Shown: positions 16,813-25,103, counted from the stretch's first letter. The stretch: DNA of 64,000 nucleotides from Shouchella tritolerans (GCF_025770735.1 NZ_JAODPB010000001.1:1054001-1118000), one strand, 5' to 3'. Program-made: numbers and translations. The notes: a model not told the origin generated them from the sequence alone.

Positions 16813-16834
16813 GGGATTTTCCCCTAGCTTTTTT
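16806..16834. terminator. Bidirectional terminator between the 15190 gene and adenine deaminase
   Basis: A 10-bp stem AAGCTAGGGG / CCCCTAGCTT (16806-16815, 16821-16830) with an ATTTT loop is followed by TTTT. It contains the stop codons or last codons of both convergent genes. Confidence 0.8.
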
Positions 16835-18545
16835 CGTTTACAAACAATGGAACGACTTTGCCTTTGTTAACATCGATTAACCCAAAATCGGTAATTTTCA
16901 GCGCAGGGCTAACTGGCAAAGAGAGCGTCGATAGGGACATAATCGGATTGTAATGCTTATAACCTAATGCCGTTAGCGCTTTAACAAACGCTTCGACTTT
17001 TGGTGCAAGCTCGGCTAGGGGCGCTTCAGAAAGAATACCGCCGACTGGCAGTTCCAGCATCGCTTTCACTTCCCCGTTCTCTACTGCCGCACAGCCCCCT
17101 TGTGCTTGGATGACCGCGTTTGCTGCACAAACCATGTCTTTGACGTTTGCGCCAACAACGAGCAAGTTATGATTGTCATGGGAATACGTTGTTGCCACTG
17201 CTCCGCGCCGTATAATGTCTCCGGCGATCAGGCCGTGGGCACGCCCACCTGTTTTGCCGTAGCGTTCAAATGTGGCAATAAGACGAAGGCCGCTGTCTTG
17301 CCATTGTAGGAGGCCGTTTGCGACAGGCACTTTTTCCTGTGTTTCCTTCGTAAAGGTCGAGCCATCTGCCACATTCATCACCCGGCAAACGTGCATGCCG
17401 TCTTGACGGTCGGCAACCACGTTAAAATCCTCCTTTTTCAAAGGAGCAAGCTTGACGCTTTCGTAAAAATGTTGTGGAAACTGTTTTGGCTTTGGCGTTT
17501 GTTTGTACGGGCTAGTTGCATCATAGGCGAGCACACCATTTTTATAAACAGCAGAAAAAACAAATTGGCCGTCTTCTGCAAGAAGACTGAAGTCAGCGAT
17601 TTTTCCAGGAGCAATAGCACCACGGTCTTCAAGTTTCATCCGCTTGGCAGGAGCCATTGTACAAGCATAAATGACGTCCTCAAACTTCATGCCTGCTGCG
17701 AGCGCTTTGTTTGCGAGAACATTTAAGTGGCCACGTTTATATAGGGAATCAGCCATGACATCGTCAGTAACAAAGCAAAAATGTTCGCGGGCGTCGTTTT
17801 CAATCAAAAAGGAAAGCACGTCGTCGGTCATCGATTTTTCTTGGATTTCTAAAAACATGCCCGCTTTAATACGTGCTTCCATTCCTTCTCTCGTTTGGTG
17901 TGTATGATCAGACCCAATTCCAGCAGCAACAATTTGATGAAGGTCGAGCCCTGTCAACTTTGGCACATGCCCTTCGATAGGAAGAGCAGGGTAGGAACGC
18001 CGGAAATGTTTGAGGATTTGGTTTGTTTTTGAATCAGGTTGTGAAATGACATCGACATAGTTCATGATTTCCCCTAAGCATTGGATGTCCTCTGTGTCCA
18101 TTAATTCGTCCATTTCTGCGATTCCGATTGTGCCGCCAGTCGTTTCCAAACTTGTAGCGGGAACAGAACTAGGGATCGCGTATTTCATATCAACTATACA
18201 GGCGGCGCTTGCCTCGATCATGGCTTTAATGCCTTCGATCCCAAACACATTGGCCATTTCATGAGGCTCTGGAACGATCGTTGTCACGCCATTTTGCAAA
18301 AGTGCCCAAGAAAAGGTTTCTGGTGTGACCATTGAGCTCTCGATATGCAAATGGATATCAATTAAGCCAGGAATCATTTGCTGGCCTTGGCCATCAATAG
18401 TGGCATTGGCTTGGATCGATTCAAGTTCGTCGCTGTGCCCGATCGCCACAAATCGGCCTTGGTCAATCGCGACGTCGCTGGCGATAAACTGTTGTGTATA
18501 GGCATTATAGACGCGTACGTTTTTCACTAAAGTATCTACATACAT
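16824..18545 (-). CDS. ade: Adenine deaminase
   Basis: A 573-residue amidohydrolase-superfamily enzyme that deaminates adenine to hypoxanthine. The metal site GLIDIHLHIESSM is present (about residues 62-74), as are PEPHEMANVFG, GIGSDHTHQT and the C-terminal VGANVKDM/SHDNHN regions typical of bacterial AdeC. The ATG at 18545 is chosen because the protein then starts like the family (MYVDTLVKNVRVYNAYT); a longer start at 18617 overlaps the ATPase stop but adds atypical residues. It is the last gene of a six-gene operon with a nucleoside hydrolase and ABC importer, which argues for purine salvage. Confidence 0.93.
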   Translation of the reverse strand: MYVDTLVKNVRVYNAYTQQFIASDVAIDQGRFVAIGHSDELESIQANATIDGQGQQMIPGLIDIHLHIESSMVTPETFSWALLQNGVTTIVPEPHEMANVFGIEGIKAMIEASAACIVDMKYAIPSSVPATSLETTGGTIGIAEMDELMDTEDIQCLGEIMNYVDVISQPDSKTNQILKHFRRSYPALPIEGHVPKLTGLDLHQIVAAGIGSDHTHQTREGMEARIKAGMFLEIQEKSMTDDVLSFLIENDAREHFCFVTDDVMADSLYKRGHLNVLANKALAAGMKFEDVIYACTMAPAKRMKLEDRGAIAPGKIADFSLLAEDGQFVFSAVYKNGVLAYDATSPYKQTPKPKQFPQHFYESVKLAPLKKEDFNVVADRQDGMHVCRVMNVADGSTFTKETQEKVPVANGLLQWQDSGLRLIATFERYGKTGGRAHGLIAGDIIRRGAVATTYSHDNHNLLVVGANVKDMVCAANAVIQAQGGCAAVENGEVKAMLELPVGGILSEAPLAELAPKVEAFVKALTALGYKHYNPIMSLSTLSLPVSPALKITDFGLIDVNKGKVVPLFVNEKS

Positions 18546-18616
18546 AATAAAGTCAGTCCTCCAACTTCCGCAATGGACAATGGTTGTATTTCGCTTTCGT
18601 ATAGACATAGGAAGCA

Positions 18617-19672
18617 TTATTGGGTAATAACGATTTTATTGCTTGGAAAATGGAGGGCAACAGGCGTGCCAATGTCAAGGGGCGTTGCCATGTCAGTATG
18701 GACTGTAAACGTACCGGCTGCCGTTTCTACGATACATTGGTAACTACGGCCGAGAAAAGTGCAGACGAGCACTTTTCCAGCTATGTGATTTTCAGCGTCC
18801 CCTTGGTTTAAATCGAGAACAAGCTCAATGTCGTCAGGGCGGATCGCTCCTGTCATGCCTAATTCAGAACCGGCATGTTTGGCGACTGAAAAGCGTTGTG
18901 CTCCCGAGGCAAATGTCCAATAAGCTCCGTTGTCTTCCCTGTCTGAGAACGGCAAGAAGTTCTTGAAGCCGATAAATTCAGCAACAAAGCGCGTTTTTGG
19001 ATAGCTGTAAATATGGGACGGGGCATCAAGCTGTTCGATGATCCCTTTATTCATAATCGCGACATTGTCGGAAATCGAAAAGCATTCTTCTTGGTCATGA
19101 GAGACATATACAGCTGTGATGCCGAGCTCTTGTTGAATGCGGCGAATTTCCACGCGCATTGTTTCACGCAAGTTTGCGTCCAAGTTGCTCAACGGTTCAT
19201 CAAACAACAACAGGTCCGGTTCAATCACTAATGCCCGGGCGATAGCGACACGCTGCCGTTGCCCGCCGGAAAGTTCTTTTGGAAACCGATTTTCAAAACC
19301 TGTTAAATTAACGACATCGAGCACATGGGCAATCCGTTTTTTCATTTCGCTTTGCGTTTGTTTGCGCATTTTTAAGCCAAATGCGATGTTGTTATACACT
19401 GACAAATGGGGAAAAAGCGCATAATTTTGGAAAACGAATCCAAAGTTCCGTTTCGAAACGGGGACGCGTGTGTAATCTTTGTCGTTAAACAAAAAGCGGC
19501 CCGATTTGGATTCGAGAAAGCCGGCAATGAGTCGCAGTGTCGTCGTCTTTCCACAGCCACTTGGTCCTAGCAAGGATAGGAGCTCGCCTTTCTCAATTTT
19601 TAAATCAAACTGTTTTAAAATGTCTTGTTTTTGGTAAGCGACCGTCACTTGGTCTAATGTTAGTAAAGCCAT
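18617..19672 (-). CDS. ABC transporter ATPase, PotA-like
   Basis: A 351-residue ATPase of the spermidine/putrescine-iron-type subfamily. Walker A GPSGCGKTTT, signature LSGGQRQRVAIARAL, Walker B LLLFDEPLSNLD and switch His in VSHDQEE are all present, with a C-terminal TOBE-like domain. ATG 19672 has GGAGG 6 bases upstream and gives the family start MALLTLDQVTVAYQ. It energises the two permeases encoded upstream. Substrate is predicted to be a purine nucleoside or base from the operon context (inference). Confidence 0.9.
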   Translation of the reverse strand: MALLTLDQVTVAYQKQDILKQFDLKIEKGELLSLLGPSGCGKTTTLRLIAGFLESKSGRFLFNDKDYTRVPVSKRNFGFVFQNYALFPHLSVYNNIAFGLKMRKQTQSEMKKRIAHVLDVVNLTGFENRFPKELSGGQRQRVAIARALVIEPDLLLFDEPLSNLDANLRETMRVEIRRIQQELGITAVYVSHDQEECFSISDNVAIMNKGIIEQLDAPSHIYSYPKTRFVAEFIGFKNFLPFSDREDNGAYWTFASGAQRFSVAKHAGSELGMTGAIRPDDIELVLDLNQGDAENHIAGKVLVCTFLGRSYQCIVETAAGTFTVHTDMATPLDIGTPVALHFPSNKIVITQ

Positions 19673-19735
19673 GAGAGACCTCCATTCTTTTACAAAAGTT
19701 GCAATCAAGCATAGGAGAAACGGGACCCCGTTTCA

Positions 19736-20527
19736 TTACCGTTTCGTAAAATACGACAAGCCGACTAGCCTTTCAATTGCAAACATCAATAAAGCTGTTA
19801 ATGCCATTAGCATCACCGAAATGGCAGCAACCGTTGGATCAAAATAATGTTCGACGTACGTCAGCATCTGGATAGGCAGCGTCGAAAGCCCTGGACCGGT
19901 AAGAAAGACGGAAATATCGACGTTGTTAAATGACTCTAAAAATGCAATGAGCACTGCAGCGATAATGCCAGATTTAATATTAGGCAAAATGACTTTGAAA
20001 AACGCGCCAAGGCGGCTTGCACCGAGGCTCATCGCTGCTTCTTCAATCGAGAAGTCAAACGTGGCCATACTAGAAGCAATCACACGGATAATAAAGGGCA
20101 GCATCAAAATCGTATGACCTACAAATAGCGCGACTTCAAGTGGAAGTTGATAAGCAACAATTAAATAGCGCAAAAATGTAAAACCAAGTACGGTGCCGGG
20201 AATGAGTATCGGCGAAACAAACAACACATTTAACAGCGCTTTTCCTGGAAACTCGTAGCGGCTTAATGCATAGGCAGCTGGAATCCCAAGCAACAGTGCA
20301 CACAGGTTGCCTAACAAGCTAACGAGCATCGAAAGCTTGAACGTGTCCATGAAGGCAGACACAGCAAAAATATTCGCGTACCATTCAAGGGAAAAGCCAC
20401 TTGGCGGAAACTGCAGCACTGTACTAGGCTCAAAAGAAGCGACCGAAATAATAAAGAGCGGCCCGAGCAGAAATAAAAAAATGAGAAAGGAAACAAACCC
20501 AAGGCCGATATGTTTTGATTGGTTCAT
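19736..20527 (-). CDS. ABC permease, PotC-like
   Basis: A 263-residue inner-membrane permease with about six TM helices. The EAA loop reads IEEAAMSLGASRLGAFFKV followed by ILPNIKSGI, the typical PotC/iron-type pattern. The start lies 4 bases after the partner permease, behind AAGGGGG, so translation is coupled. Confidence 0.88.
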   Translation of the reverse strand: MNQSKHIGLGFVSFLIFLFLLGPLFIISVASFEPSTVLQFPPSGFSLEWYANIFAVSAFMDTFKLSMLVSLLGNLCALLLGIPAAYALSRYEFPGKALLNVLFVSPILIPGTVLGFTFLRYLIVAYQLPLEVALFVGHTILMLPFIIRVIASSMATFDFSIEEAAMSLGASRLGAFFKVILPNIKSGIIAAVLIAFLESFNNVDISVFLTGPGLSTLPIQMLTYVEHYFDPTVAAISVMLMALTALLMFAIERLVGLSYFTKR

Positions 20528-20531
20528 CTGT

Positions 20532-21353
20532 TTACCCCCTTGGATTTAAAATCGCTGCGATTTTTTGGAAAAGGCCGGTCACTACAAACGTGATGACAAT
20601 CATAATGGTTGCAATCATCGCAGCAGCATGCCAATCATTTAACGTAATCGCATTTTGATATAAAAATGTCGAAATGACCCGTTGTTGGCCGCCGAGAAGC
20701 GCTGGCGTTGTATAGGCGGTAAAACTGCCTACAAATACGAGTGTGCTGCCAATTACAAGGCCAGGCACACAGAGTGGCACCATCACTTTTAAGAATGCTT
20801 TTGCTTTTGAGGCGCCAAGACTTTCAGCAGCTAAAAACAAATCAGCATCAATGTTCTCCATCACGCCAACTAATGTAACAATCATGAGTGGCAAAAATAA
20901 ATGGATAAGGCCGATAGCGACAGCGGCTGGTGTATATAGTATCGATAATGGTTCGTGTATAAGACCAGTTGCCAAAAGAAACTCGTTAAGCAAACCATTG
21001 CGGCCGAGAATAATCATCCAGCTAAAAGACCGAACGACTGGGCTAACGAGCAATGGGAAAATGGCGAGCATGAGCATGATTGCTTTTTTGCCGCCTTTTA
21101 ACTTAGAAATGTAATAAGCGGCGGGAAAAGCAAGAATGACGCAGCAAAAAGTGGTCAATAGAGCGACAAAAAGAGTCGTCCATAAAATTTCTAAAAAGTA
21201 GGCATCACCTAAAAAACGAAAATAACCGTTTAAGGAAAAGCTGCCGTTTTCGACAAATGTCGAGCTGATGGTGAGCACGAGTGGAATAAGCATAAAAACA
21301 GTTAAAAACAGCAGCCCCGGAATGAGCAAAATCATGCGCATTGAACGGTTCAC
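20532..21353 (-). CDS. ABC permease, PotB-like
   Basis: A 273-residue permease with about six TM helices and an EAA loop around LAAESLGASKAKAFLKVMV. GTG 21353 is preferred because AGGTGA lies about 8 bases upstream; the TTG at 21359 abuts that site. It follows the nucleoside hydrolase by 56 bases in the same operon and pairs with the PotC-like permease. Confidence 0.87.
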   Translation of the reverse strand: MNRSMRMILLIPGLLFLTVFMLIPLVLTISSTFVENGSFSLNGYFRFLGDAYFLEILWTTLFVALLTTFCCVILAFPAAYYISKLKGGKKAIMLMLAIFPLLVSPVVRSFSWMIILGRNGLLNEFLLATGLIHEPLSILYTPAAVAIGLIHLFLPLMIVTLVGVMENIDADLFLAAESLGASKAKAFLKVMVPLCVPGLVIGSTLVFVGSFTAYTTPALLGGQQRVISTFLYQNAITLNDWHAAAMIATIMIVITFVVTGLFQKIAAILNPRG

Positions 21354-21409
21354 GAACAAATCACCTCACAGAAAAGAATGGCCCGGCATCGAAATGCCTA
21401 AGGCCATGT

Positions 21410-22342
21410 TCAGTTTTGGATTGAATGCAAAAAGTACGATAAAAATTCATCACTGTCGATCTCAGTGGCAACTTTAACATTTGCCGGTTTTCCTAAGCGC
21501 TTTTGCCTGTCGCATACCGTTTGTCCATCGCAAAATTGGCTGTTTGTTTCTACTTCTACAAACATCTCGTTTAAATAGAGCAATTCGGGTTTTAATGCAT
21601 AAGCAACTGCAAGGGGATCGTGGAGGGCACAAGCTGCCACGTTGTTCCGCGCTTCATACCGTTTTATATAGTCTGCGGTGCACATTTTGATAAATTGCTT
21701 GACAGGTGAGTCAACGAGTGATTCAATGTCTCGGCTAGTAAGGAGTGCTTTGCGGGTAACATCTAAACCGACTTGCACAATGGGGGTGAAGCCAGCATGG
21801 ATCACCTCGCGCGCTGCCTCAGGATCGACATACATGTTGTACTCAGCCACAGGGGTGACATTGCCATGTGTAAACGCGGCACCACCCATATAGACGACGC
21901 CTGCCACGAGTTTTGGCAAATCAGGGCATTTTTCAAGCGCTAACGCCAAGTTTGTCAGCGGTCCTGTCATGACAAGCGTTAGTTCGCCAGGATAACGTTT
22001 TGCCTGTTCGATTATATAATCAGGCGCATAACCGTCAGCAGGCTGTGCCGTTGGCTTAAAATGAGGCAAAGCGCCGCCAAGGCCATCATTGCCGTGGACG
22101 CTATGTTCAAAGAAGCAAGGGCGCCGAAGTGGAGCGTGAGCGCCTTGGATAACGGGAATGTCGCCCTCTTTATGAATGAGTGTTAACACTTTTAACGTGT
22201 TAACAGTCGCTTTTTCTAAAGAGACATTTCCGTTCACTGTCGTAATCGCAAGCAGTTGGGCATCGATGCTCTTGGCGGCAAGGATAATGGCAAGGGCGTC
22301 ATCTACGCCTGTGTCAACGTCAAGTAGGATCTTTTTGGCCAC
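21410..22342 (-). CDS. Inosine/uridine-preferring nucleoside hydrolase
   Basis: A 310-residue IUNH-family enzyme that hydrolyses ribonucleosides to base and ribose. The calcium-binding signature DVDTGVDDALAI is at residues 8-19, with VMTGPLTNLALAL and MGGAAFTHGNVTPVAEYN in the middle and a conserved HDPLAVAYAL near the C-terminus. The GTG start has AAGGAGG 7 bases upstream, 12 bases after the binding-protein gene. Position between the binding protein and permeases of an ABC importer suggests the imported solute is a nucleoside cleaved on entry, then deaminated by Ade if it is adenosine. Confidence 0.92.
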   Translation of the reverse strand: MAKKILLDVDTGVDDALAIILAAKSIDAQLLAITTVNGNVSLEKATVNTLKVLTLIHKEGDIPVIQGAHAPLRRPCFFEHSVHGNDGLGGALPHFKPTAQPADGYAPDYIIEQAKRYPGELTLVMTGPLTNLALALEKCPDLPKLVAGVVYMGGAAFTHGNVTPVAEYNMYVDPEAAREVIHAGFTPIVQVGLDVTRKALLTSRDIESLVDSPVKQFIKMCTADYIKRYEARNNVAACALHDPLAVAYALKPELLYLNEMFVEVETNSQFCDGQTVCDRQKRLGKPANVKVATEIDSDEFLSYFLHSIQN

Positions 22343-22354
22343 TTCAATGCCTCC

Positions 22355-23401
22355 TTAATTGGCAATTTCTTTATTCCAGCGGTCAATCCATTCAGCTGAT
22401 TCGCTGTTTACGTACTCCATGTCAAGGAGGTTTAGCGCCTCAATCGTTTCTTCCCCATACGTGACACCTTCCGCTTCCTGTTCAGACAACTCGACATGGA
22501 TGTTCACTGGGGAGTCGACTTTCGCTTTTGCAGACGCCTCCTGGACTTCCTTGCTTAAATGCCAATTGATAAATGCTTCTGCTAGTTCTTTGTTATCGCT
22601 GTCTTTAACGACATTGACTGTATTCATAACTGCGTAGCCGCCTTCTGTTGGTGTAATGAACTCAGCTTCAGGGACAGCGGCTTGCAAATCATGAAAATAC
22701 ATTTCCATAAATGGACCAGCAGCAATCTCACCTTGGGTAAACATGTTGACGAAGTCCGATGATTTATCGTATTCTTTGACAATATTTCCTTTCAGGTCGG
22801 CAATGGCGGCAAATGCTCCATCGGCATTGAATTCGTCATGTCCTGCTACGATGGAAGCGGCATCTAAAAACATCGGTCCTGTTGTTGATGTAATGGAAGG
22901 AATCGTCAAATTGCCTGCAAGAGAGTCATTCCATAAGTCGCTCCAGCTTTCAATTGGACCATTCGTTTGCTCAGGATTATAGGCAATGCCGAATTGGCCA
23001 ATCGTGTAGGCCGGTCCGTATTCTTCGCCAAGAGGGGCTTTTGCTATATCGTAAAGGTTGTCAATATTTTCGATGTTGCTGCGGTCAATTTCAGCGAATA
23101 AGCCTTCCTCGATGCCTTGCTGGGCGTAATAATCGGATAAATAAACGACATCTACATTAGCAGTTCCTTGGCGGATTTTGTTAAGGCGTTCTGCATTGTT
23201 GCCGATATCGACGACAATGTTGACGTTGTATTCTTCTTCAAATGGCTTGTAAACTTCTTCCTTAAAAAAATCCTCTGCAAATCCCCAAGTGGAAATGACA
23301 AGGTCTGTTGGTTTTTCACTGTCGTCTGCCGAAGTGGAGCATGCGCTAACAGCGACCAAGCTTGAAGTGATCACAAATAAGCAAGAAAGATGTTTTTTCA
23401 T
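22355..23401 (-). CDS. PotD-like ABC substrate-binding lipoprotein
   Basis: A 348-residue extracellular lipoprotein with a lipobox ending in VSAC (Cys about residue 21). The mature domain resembles PotD/iron-type binding proteins (LVISTWGFAEDFFKEE at the start; VDVVYLSDYYAQQ; EAFINWHLSKEVQEA near the end). It is the first gene of the operon; AGGAGG lies about 9 bases before the ATG. The PotD class usually binds polyamines or metals, so its pairing with purine enzymes is notable. The ligand should be tested, not assumed. Confidence 0.88.
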   Translation of the reverse strand: MKKHLSCLFVITSSLVAVSACSTSADDSEKPTDLVISTWGFAEDFFKEEVYKPFEEEYNVNIVVDIGNNAERLNKIRQGTANVDVVYLSDYYAQQGIEEGLFAEIDRSNIENIDNLYDIAKAPLGEEYGPAYTIGQFGIAYNPEQTNGPIESWSDLWNDSLAGNLTIPSITSTTGPMFLDAASIVAGHDEFNADGAFAAIADLKGNIVKEYDKSSDFVNMFTQGEIAAGPFMEMYFHDLQAAVPEAEFITPTEGGYAVMNTVNVVKDSDNKELAEAFINWHLSKEVQEASAKAKVDSPVNIHVELSEQEAEGVTYGEETIEALNLLDMEYVNSESAEWIDRWNKEIAN

Positions 23402-23433
23402 TTAGAAAGTCCTCCTAGTAAAACTTTTTTTAT

Positions 23434-23505
23434 GAAGAAAAAAAGAAGACACACCTGTAGCAGCATTTGCCATCTACAGGTGCATCTTCCTTATGTAAAC
23501 ATAAG
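23434..23505 (-). promoter_or_regulatory. Leader hairpins with strong terminator before the purine-uptake operon
   Basis: Read on the minus strand, a short hairpin CTTATG-TTTA-CATAAG (23490-23505) is followed by a long stem, GAAGA-TG-CACCTGTAG against CTACAGGTG-TG-TCTTC (23445-23489), and then TTCTTTTTTT (to ~23434). Only ~33 bases remain to the start codon, too few for another promoter, so operon transcripts must pass this terminator. A TTTTCA-N17-TATGTT promoter may lie just upstream. The standard purine-riboswitch core is not present. Attenuation is inferred. Confidence 0.6.
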
Positions 23506-23564
23506 CAAAAGCAACCGTATTGAAAAGAAACGTAAATCCTCAACCAGACATGTCCAGCCTGCAT

Positions 23565-23906
23565 TTACGAAGTAGAAAAAAGAATGTTTGTAAAAGCCCA
23601 TTGCGTTTTTGCATCATAATCACGCAGCACAACCTCGATCGGGTCGTGGAAGTGCGTCGCTAATTGTTCTGCAAGTTTCCGTTTATAGAGAAGGGAAAGA
23701 TGAAAATCAACTTCCATTTTTAAAGAAGGCACTTCTCCTTCAAGTGCGGTTGAACGGGCTGCCCGTTTATGTTTCGCTTGAATGGTTACAAGTGCCCCAG
23801 AGATGGAAACTTTTAATAAAGTTGTGCCAACACCGAACATTTCTTTTGAAACATCATTATATAGATGAGCCAACATTTTTTTATTTTCGTTTGTATCGCC
23901 TATCAT
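23565..23906 (-). CDS. DUF2294-family protein
   Basis: A 113-residue cytoplasmic protein of the DUF2294 type common in Bacillaceae. The pattern is GVGTTLLKVSISGALVTIQ, then an amphipathic helix around VDFHLSLLYKRKLAEQL and a terminal WAFTNILFS. The function of the family is not established. ATG 23906 follows AAAGGTGAT; a longer start at 23936 lacks a ribosome site. A promoter at 23945-23973 precedes it. It lies just upstream of the ABC/purine operon and could be partly co-transcribed, although the leader terminator intervenes. Confidence 0.7.
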   Translation of the reverse strand: MIGDTNENKKMLAHLYNDVSKEMFGVGTTLLKVSISGALVTIQAKHKRAARSTALEGEVPSLKMEVDFHLSLLYKRKLAEQLATHFHDPIEVVLRDYDAKTQWAFTNILFSTS

Positions 23907-23944
23907 CCCATCACCTTTAAACGAAAAACAAATCATTGTAAACT

Positions 23945-23973
23945 ATTGTACATAAATTGCTAGTTGTATGCAA
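23945..23973 (-). promoter_or_regulatory. Promoter of the DUF2294 gene
   Basis: On the minus strand TTGCAT (23968-23973), a 17-base spacer and TACAAT (23945-23950). Confidence 0.55.
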
Positions 23974-24082
23974 TAAAATGTTCGGATTTAATTGGGTGCA
24001 ATTTTCTTGAAGTCGAAAAAGGATATCAAAAACAAGCAAACGACGAACATTGATGATAGAAAACGATATATTTTATTTTCTG

Positions 24083-24111
24083 TTTAGATTTTTATCTAAT
24101 TAGATTATAAT
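24083..24111 (+). promoter_or_regulatory. Promoter with overlapping palindrome before the DUF2087 gene
   Basis: TTTAGA (24083-24088), 17 bases, TATAAT (24106-24111). The perfect palindrome TTAGAT-TTTT-ATCTAA (24084-24099) overlaps the -35 region and looks like an operator. A related palindrome, TTAGAT-GCATG-TCTAA, lies just after the gene (24445-24460). Confidence 0.55.
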
Positions 24112-24142
24112 GAAATTAGTAAGTGGAAAGGAGAATGGCAAA

Positions 24143-24448
24143 ATGATCATCAGCCAACTAGAGAAGGAAAACATCATACGTCATTTTATAGGGAAAGATG
24201 GCCGCTTAAAGACGATGCCAGCTAAATTCAAAAAAAAGCTCATTCTGTTAGAACATATGTTAATGGGTTTAGAGGAGGATGTCGTTTATGAAGAACGGGA
24301 GATTAACGCTCATATTCAGTCTTTTCATGATGACTTTGCCACTATCCGTAGAGCATGGGTAGATACGGGGTTTATGGAAAGAAAAGAGGGGCGCTACACA
24401 CTTGTGTCGCCAGCGAAGCGGCCATCTTTTTTTAACGAAACTAATTAG
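24143..24448 (+). CDS. DUF2087-domain protein
   Basis: A 101-residue cytoplasmic protein. The DUF2087 pattern is clear: LKTMPAKFKKKLILLEHML, then EREINAHIQSFHDDFATIRRAW split here as EREINAHIQSFHDD and FATIRRAWVDTGFMER. The domain is often fused to ArsR-type regulators; here it stands alone, so it may bind DNA or partner with a regulator (inference). ATG 24143 follows AAAGGAG by 10 bases; the longer start at 24110 overlaps the -10 box. Palindromes with the same TTAGAT half-site flank the gene, suggesting autoregulation. Confidence 0.7.
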   Translation: MIISQLEKENIIRHFIGKDGRLKTMPAKFKKKLILLEHMLMGLEEDVVYEEREINAHIQSFHDDFATIRRAWVDTGFMERKEGRYTLVSPAKRPSFFNETN

Positions 24449-24460
24449 ATGCATGTCTAA
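24445..24460. repeat. Second TTAGAT palindrome, downstream of the DUF2087 gene
   Basis: TTAGA-TGCATG-TCTAA overlaps the end of the gene. The decamer CTAATTAGAT in it also occurs at 24096-24105 in the promoter region. Confidence 0.45.
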
Positions 24461-24547
24461 TTTATTGCAACGGGCAGTGGGATCGAAAACGAGACAATGA
24501 CGTGGCGGCAGCAAACAAAGTCGTGATTTTAGATTGGTTTGACTAGT

Positions 24548-24584
24548 AGCATCTGAGGCTTTTAGAGCGCTCAGATGCTTTTTT
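24548..24584 (+). terminator. Intrinsic terminator
   Basis: AGCATCTGAG (24548-24557) pairs with CTCAGATGCT (24570-24579), followed by TTTTT. It ends the DUF2087 transcript, about 100 bases after the stop. Confidence 0.7.
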
Positions 24585-24640
24585 ATAGTTGTATTTAAAA
24601 TACATGGTGCAATCGTTTTCATCCATGATGAAGGAAGTGA

Positions 24641-24775
24641 GTGGTATGGTTGGAGAAAAAGAGGAACCGTTTGTCGATCTGTGCCTTGGAATGGTTGCTA
24701 GATTGCATTCGAACAGGAAATCTTGGCCAAATGACGAATTTGCAATCAAGAGCGAGGGAGCTTTTAGGCCGCTGA
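24641..24775 (+). CDS. Possible small ORF (44 residues)
   Basis: A GTG at 24641 sits behind a GAAGGAAGTGA ribosome-like site and opens a 44-residue frame rich in Arg, Leu and Trp with an amphipathic pattern (CALEWLLDCIRTGNLGQM). I do not recognise it. It follows a terminator and has no clear promoter. An alternative frame in the same place (from ATG 24646) runs to 24843 with less protein-like composition. Confidence 0.25.
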   Translation: MVWLEKKRNRLSICALEWLLDCIRTGNLGQMTNLQSRARELLGR

Positions 24776-24890
24776 AAGGAATGTCGATAACGCAGCCATC
24801 CCTCTTTACTTGCTCAATTTACACCTCCATTCTGAACAGTTAAAAAGGCAATGGGAACACCGCTGACTTCGTTAATTTTTTTGCCATTTC

Positions 24891-25103
24891 ATGAGTGGCA
24901 GGATCAAACTGAGCAAAACTGATTTGAATGGAGCTTTGCGACATTATTTAAAGGCGGAACATGTGCTTAGTTTTATTGAAGACAGCTGTAAAAAAGCAAA
25001 ATTTTACGAGGCAGTAACGGCTGCTTATAAAAAACTTCAGAAGGAAATCGCTGTAAACGCCAAACATAAGGAAGAGGCGGCAAAGTGCGCGTTGGCGATG
25101 TAG
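24891..25103 (+). CDS. Possible small hypothetical protein (70 residues)
   Basis: A 70-residue Lys/Ala-rich, likely helical protein (KLSKTDLNGALRHYLKAEH at the start; YKKLQKEIAVNAKHKEEAAK at the end). Composition is protein-like, but there is no good ribosome site before ATG 24891 and I do not recognise the family. It may be the remnant of a longer gene. The rest of 24449-25234 holds only the terminator and the 44-residue ORF. Confidence 0.35.
   Translation: MSGRIKLSKTDLNGALRHYLKAEHVLSFIEDSCKKAKFYEAVTAAYKKLQKEIAVNAKHKEEAAKCALAM

Noticed and set aside
18546-18617. Upstream ATG for adenine deaminase at 18617
   Set aside because: Adds 24 residues unlike the family and lacks a ribosome site; ATG 18545 fits the usual start.
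23402-23564. Standard purine (guanine/adenine) riboswitch before the purine operon
   Set aside because: The conserved three-way-junction core words are not present on the minus strand, only hairpins and a terminator.
24589-24843. 84-codon plus-strand frame
   Set aside because: Starts within the terminator tail and the composition is less protein-like than the overlapping 44-codon frame with a ribosome site.
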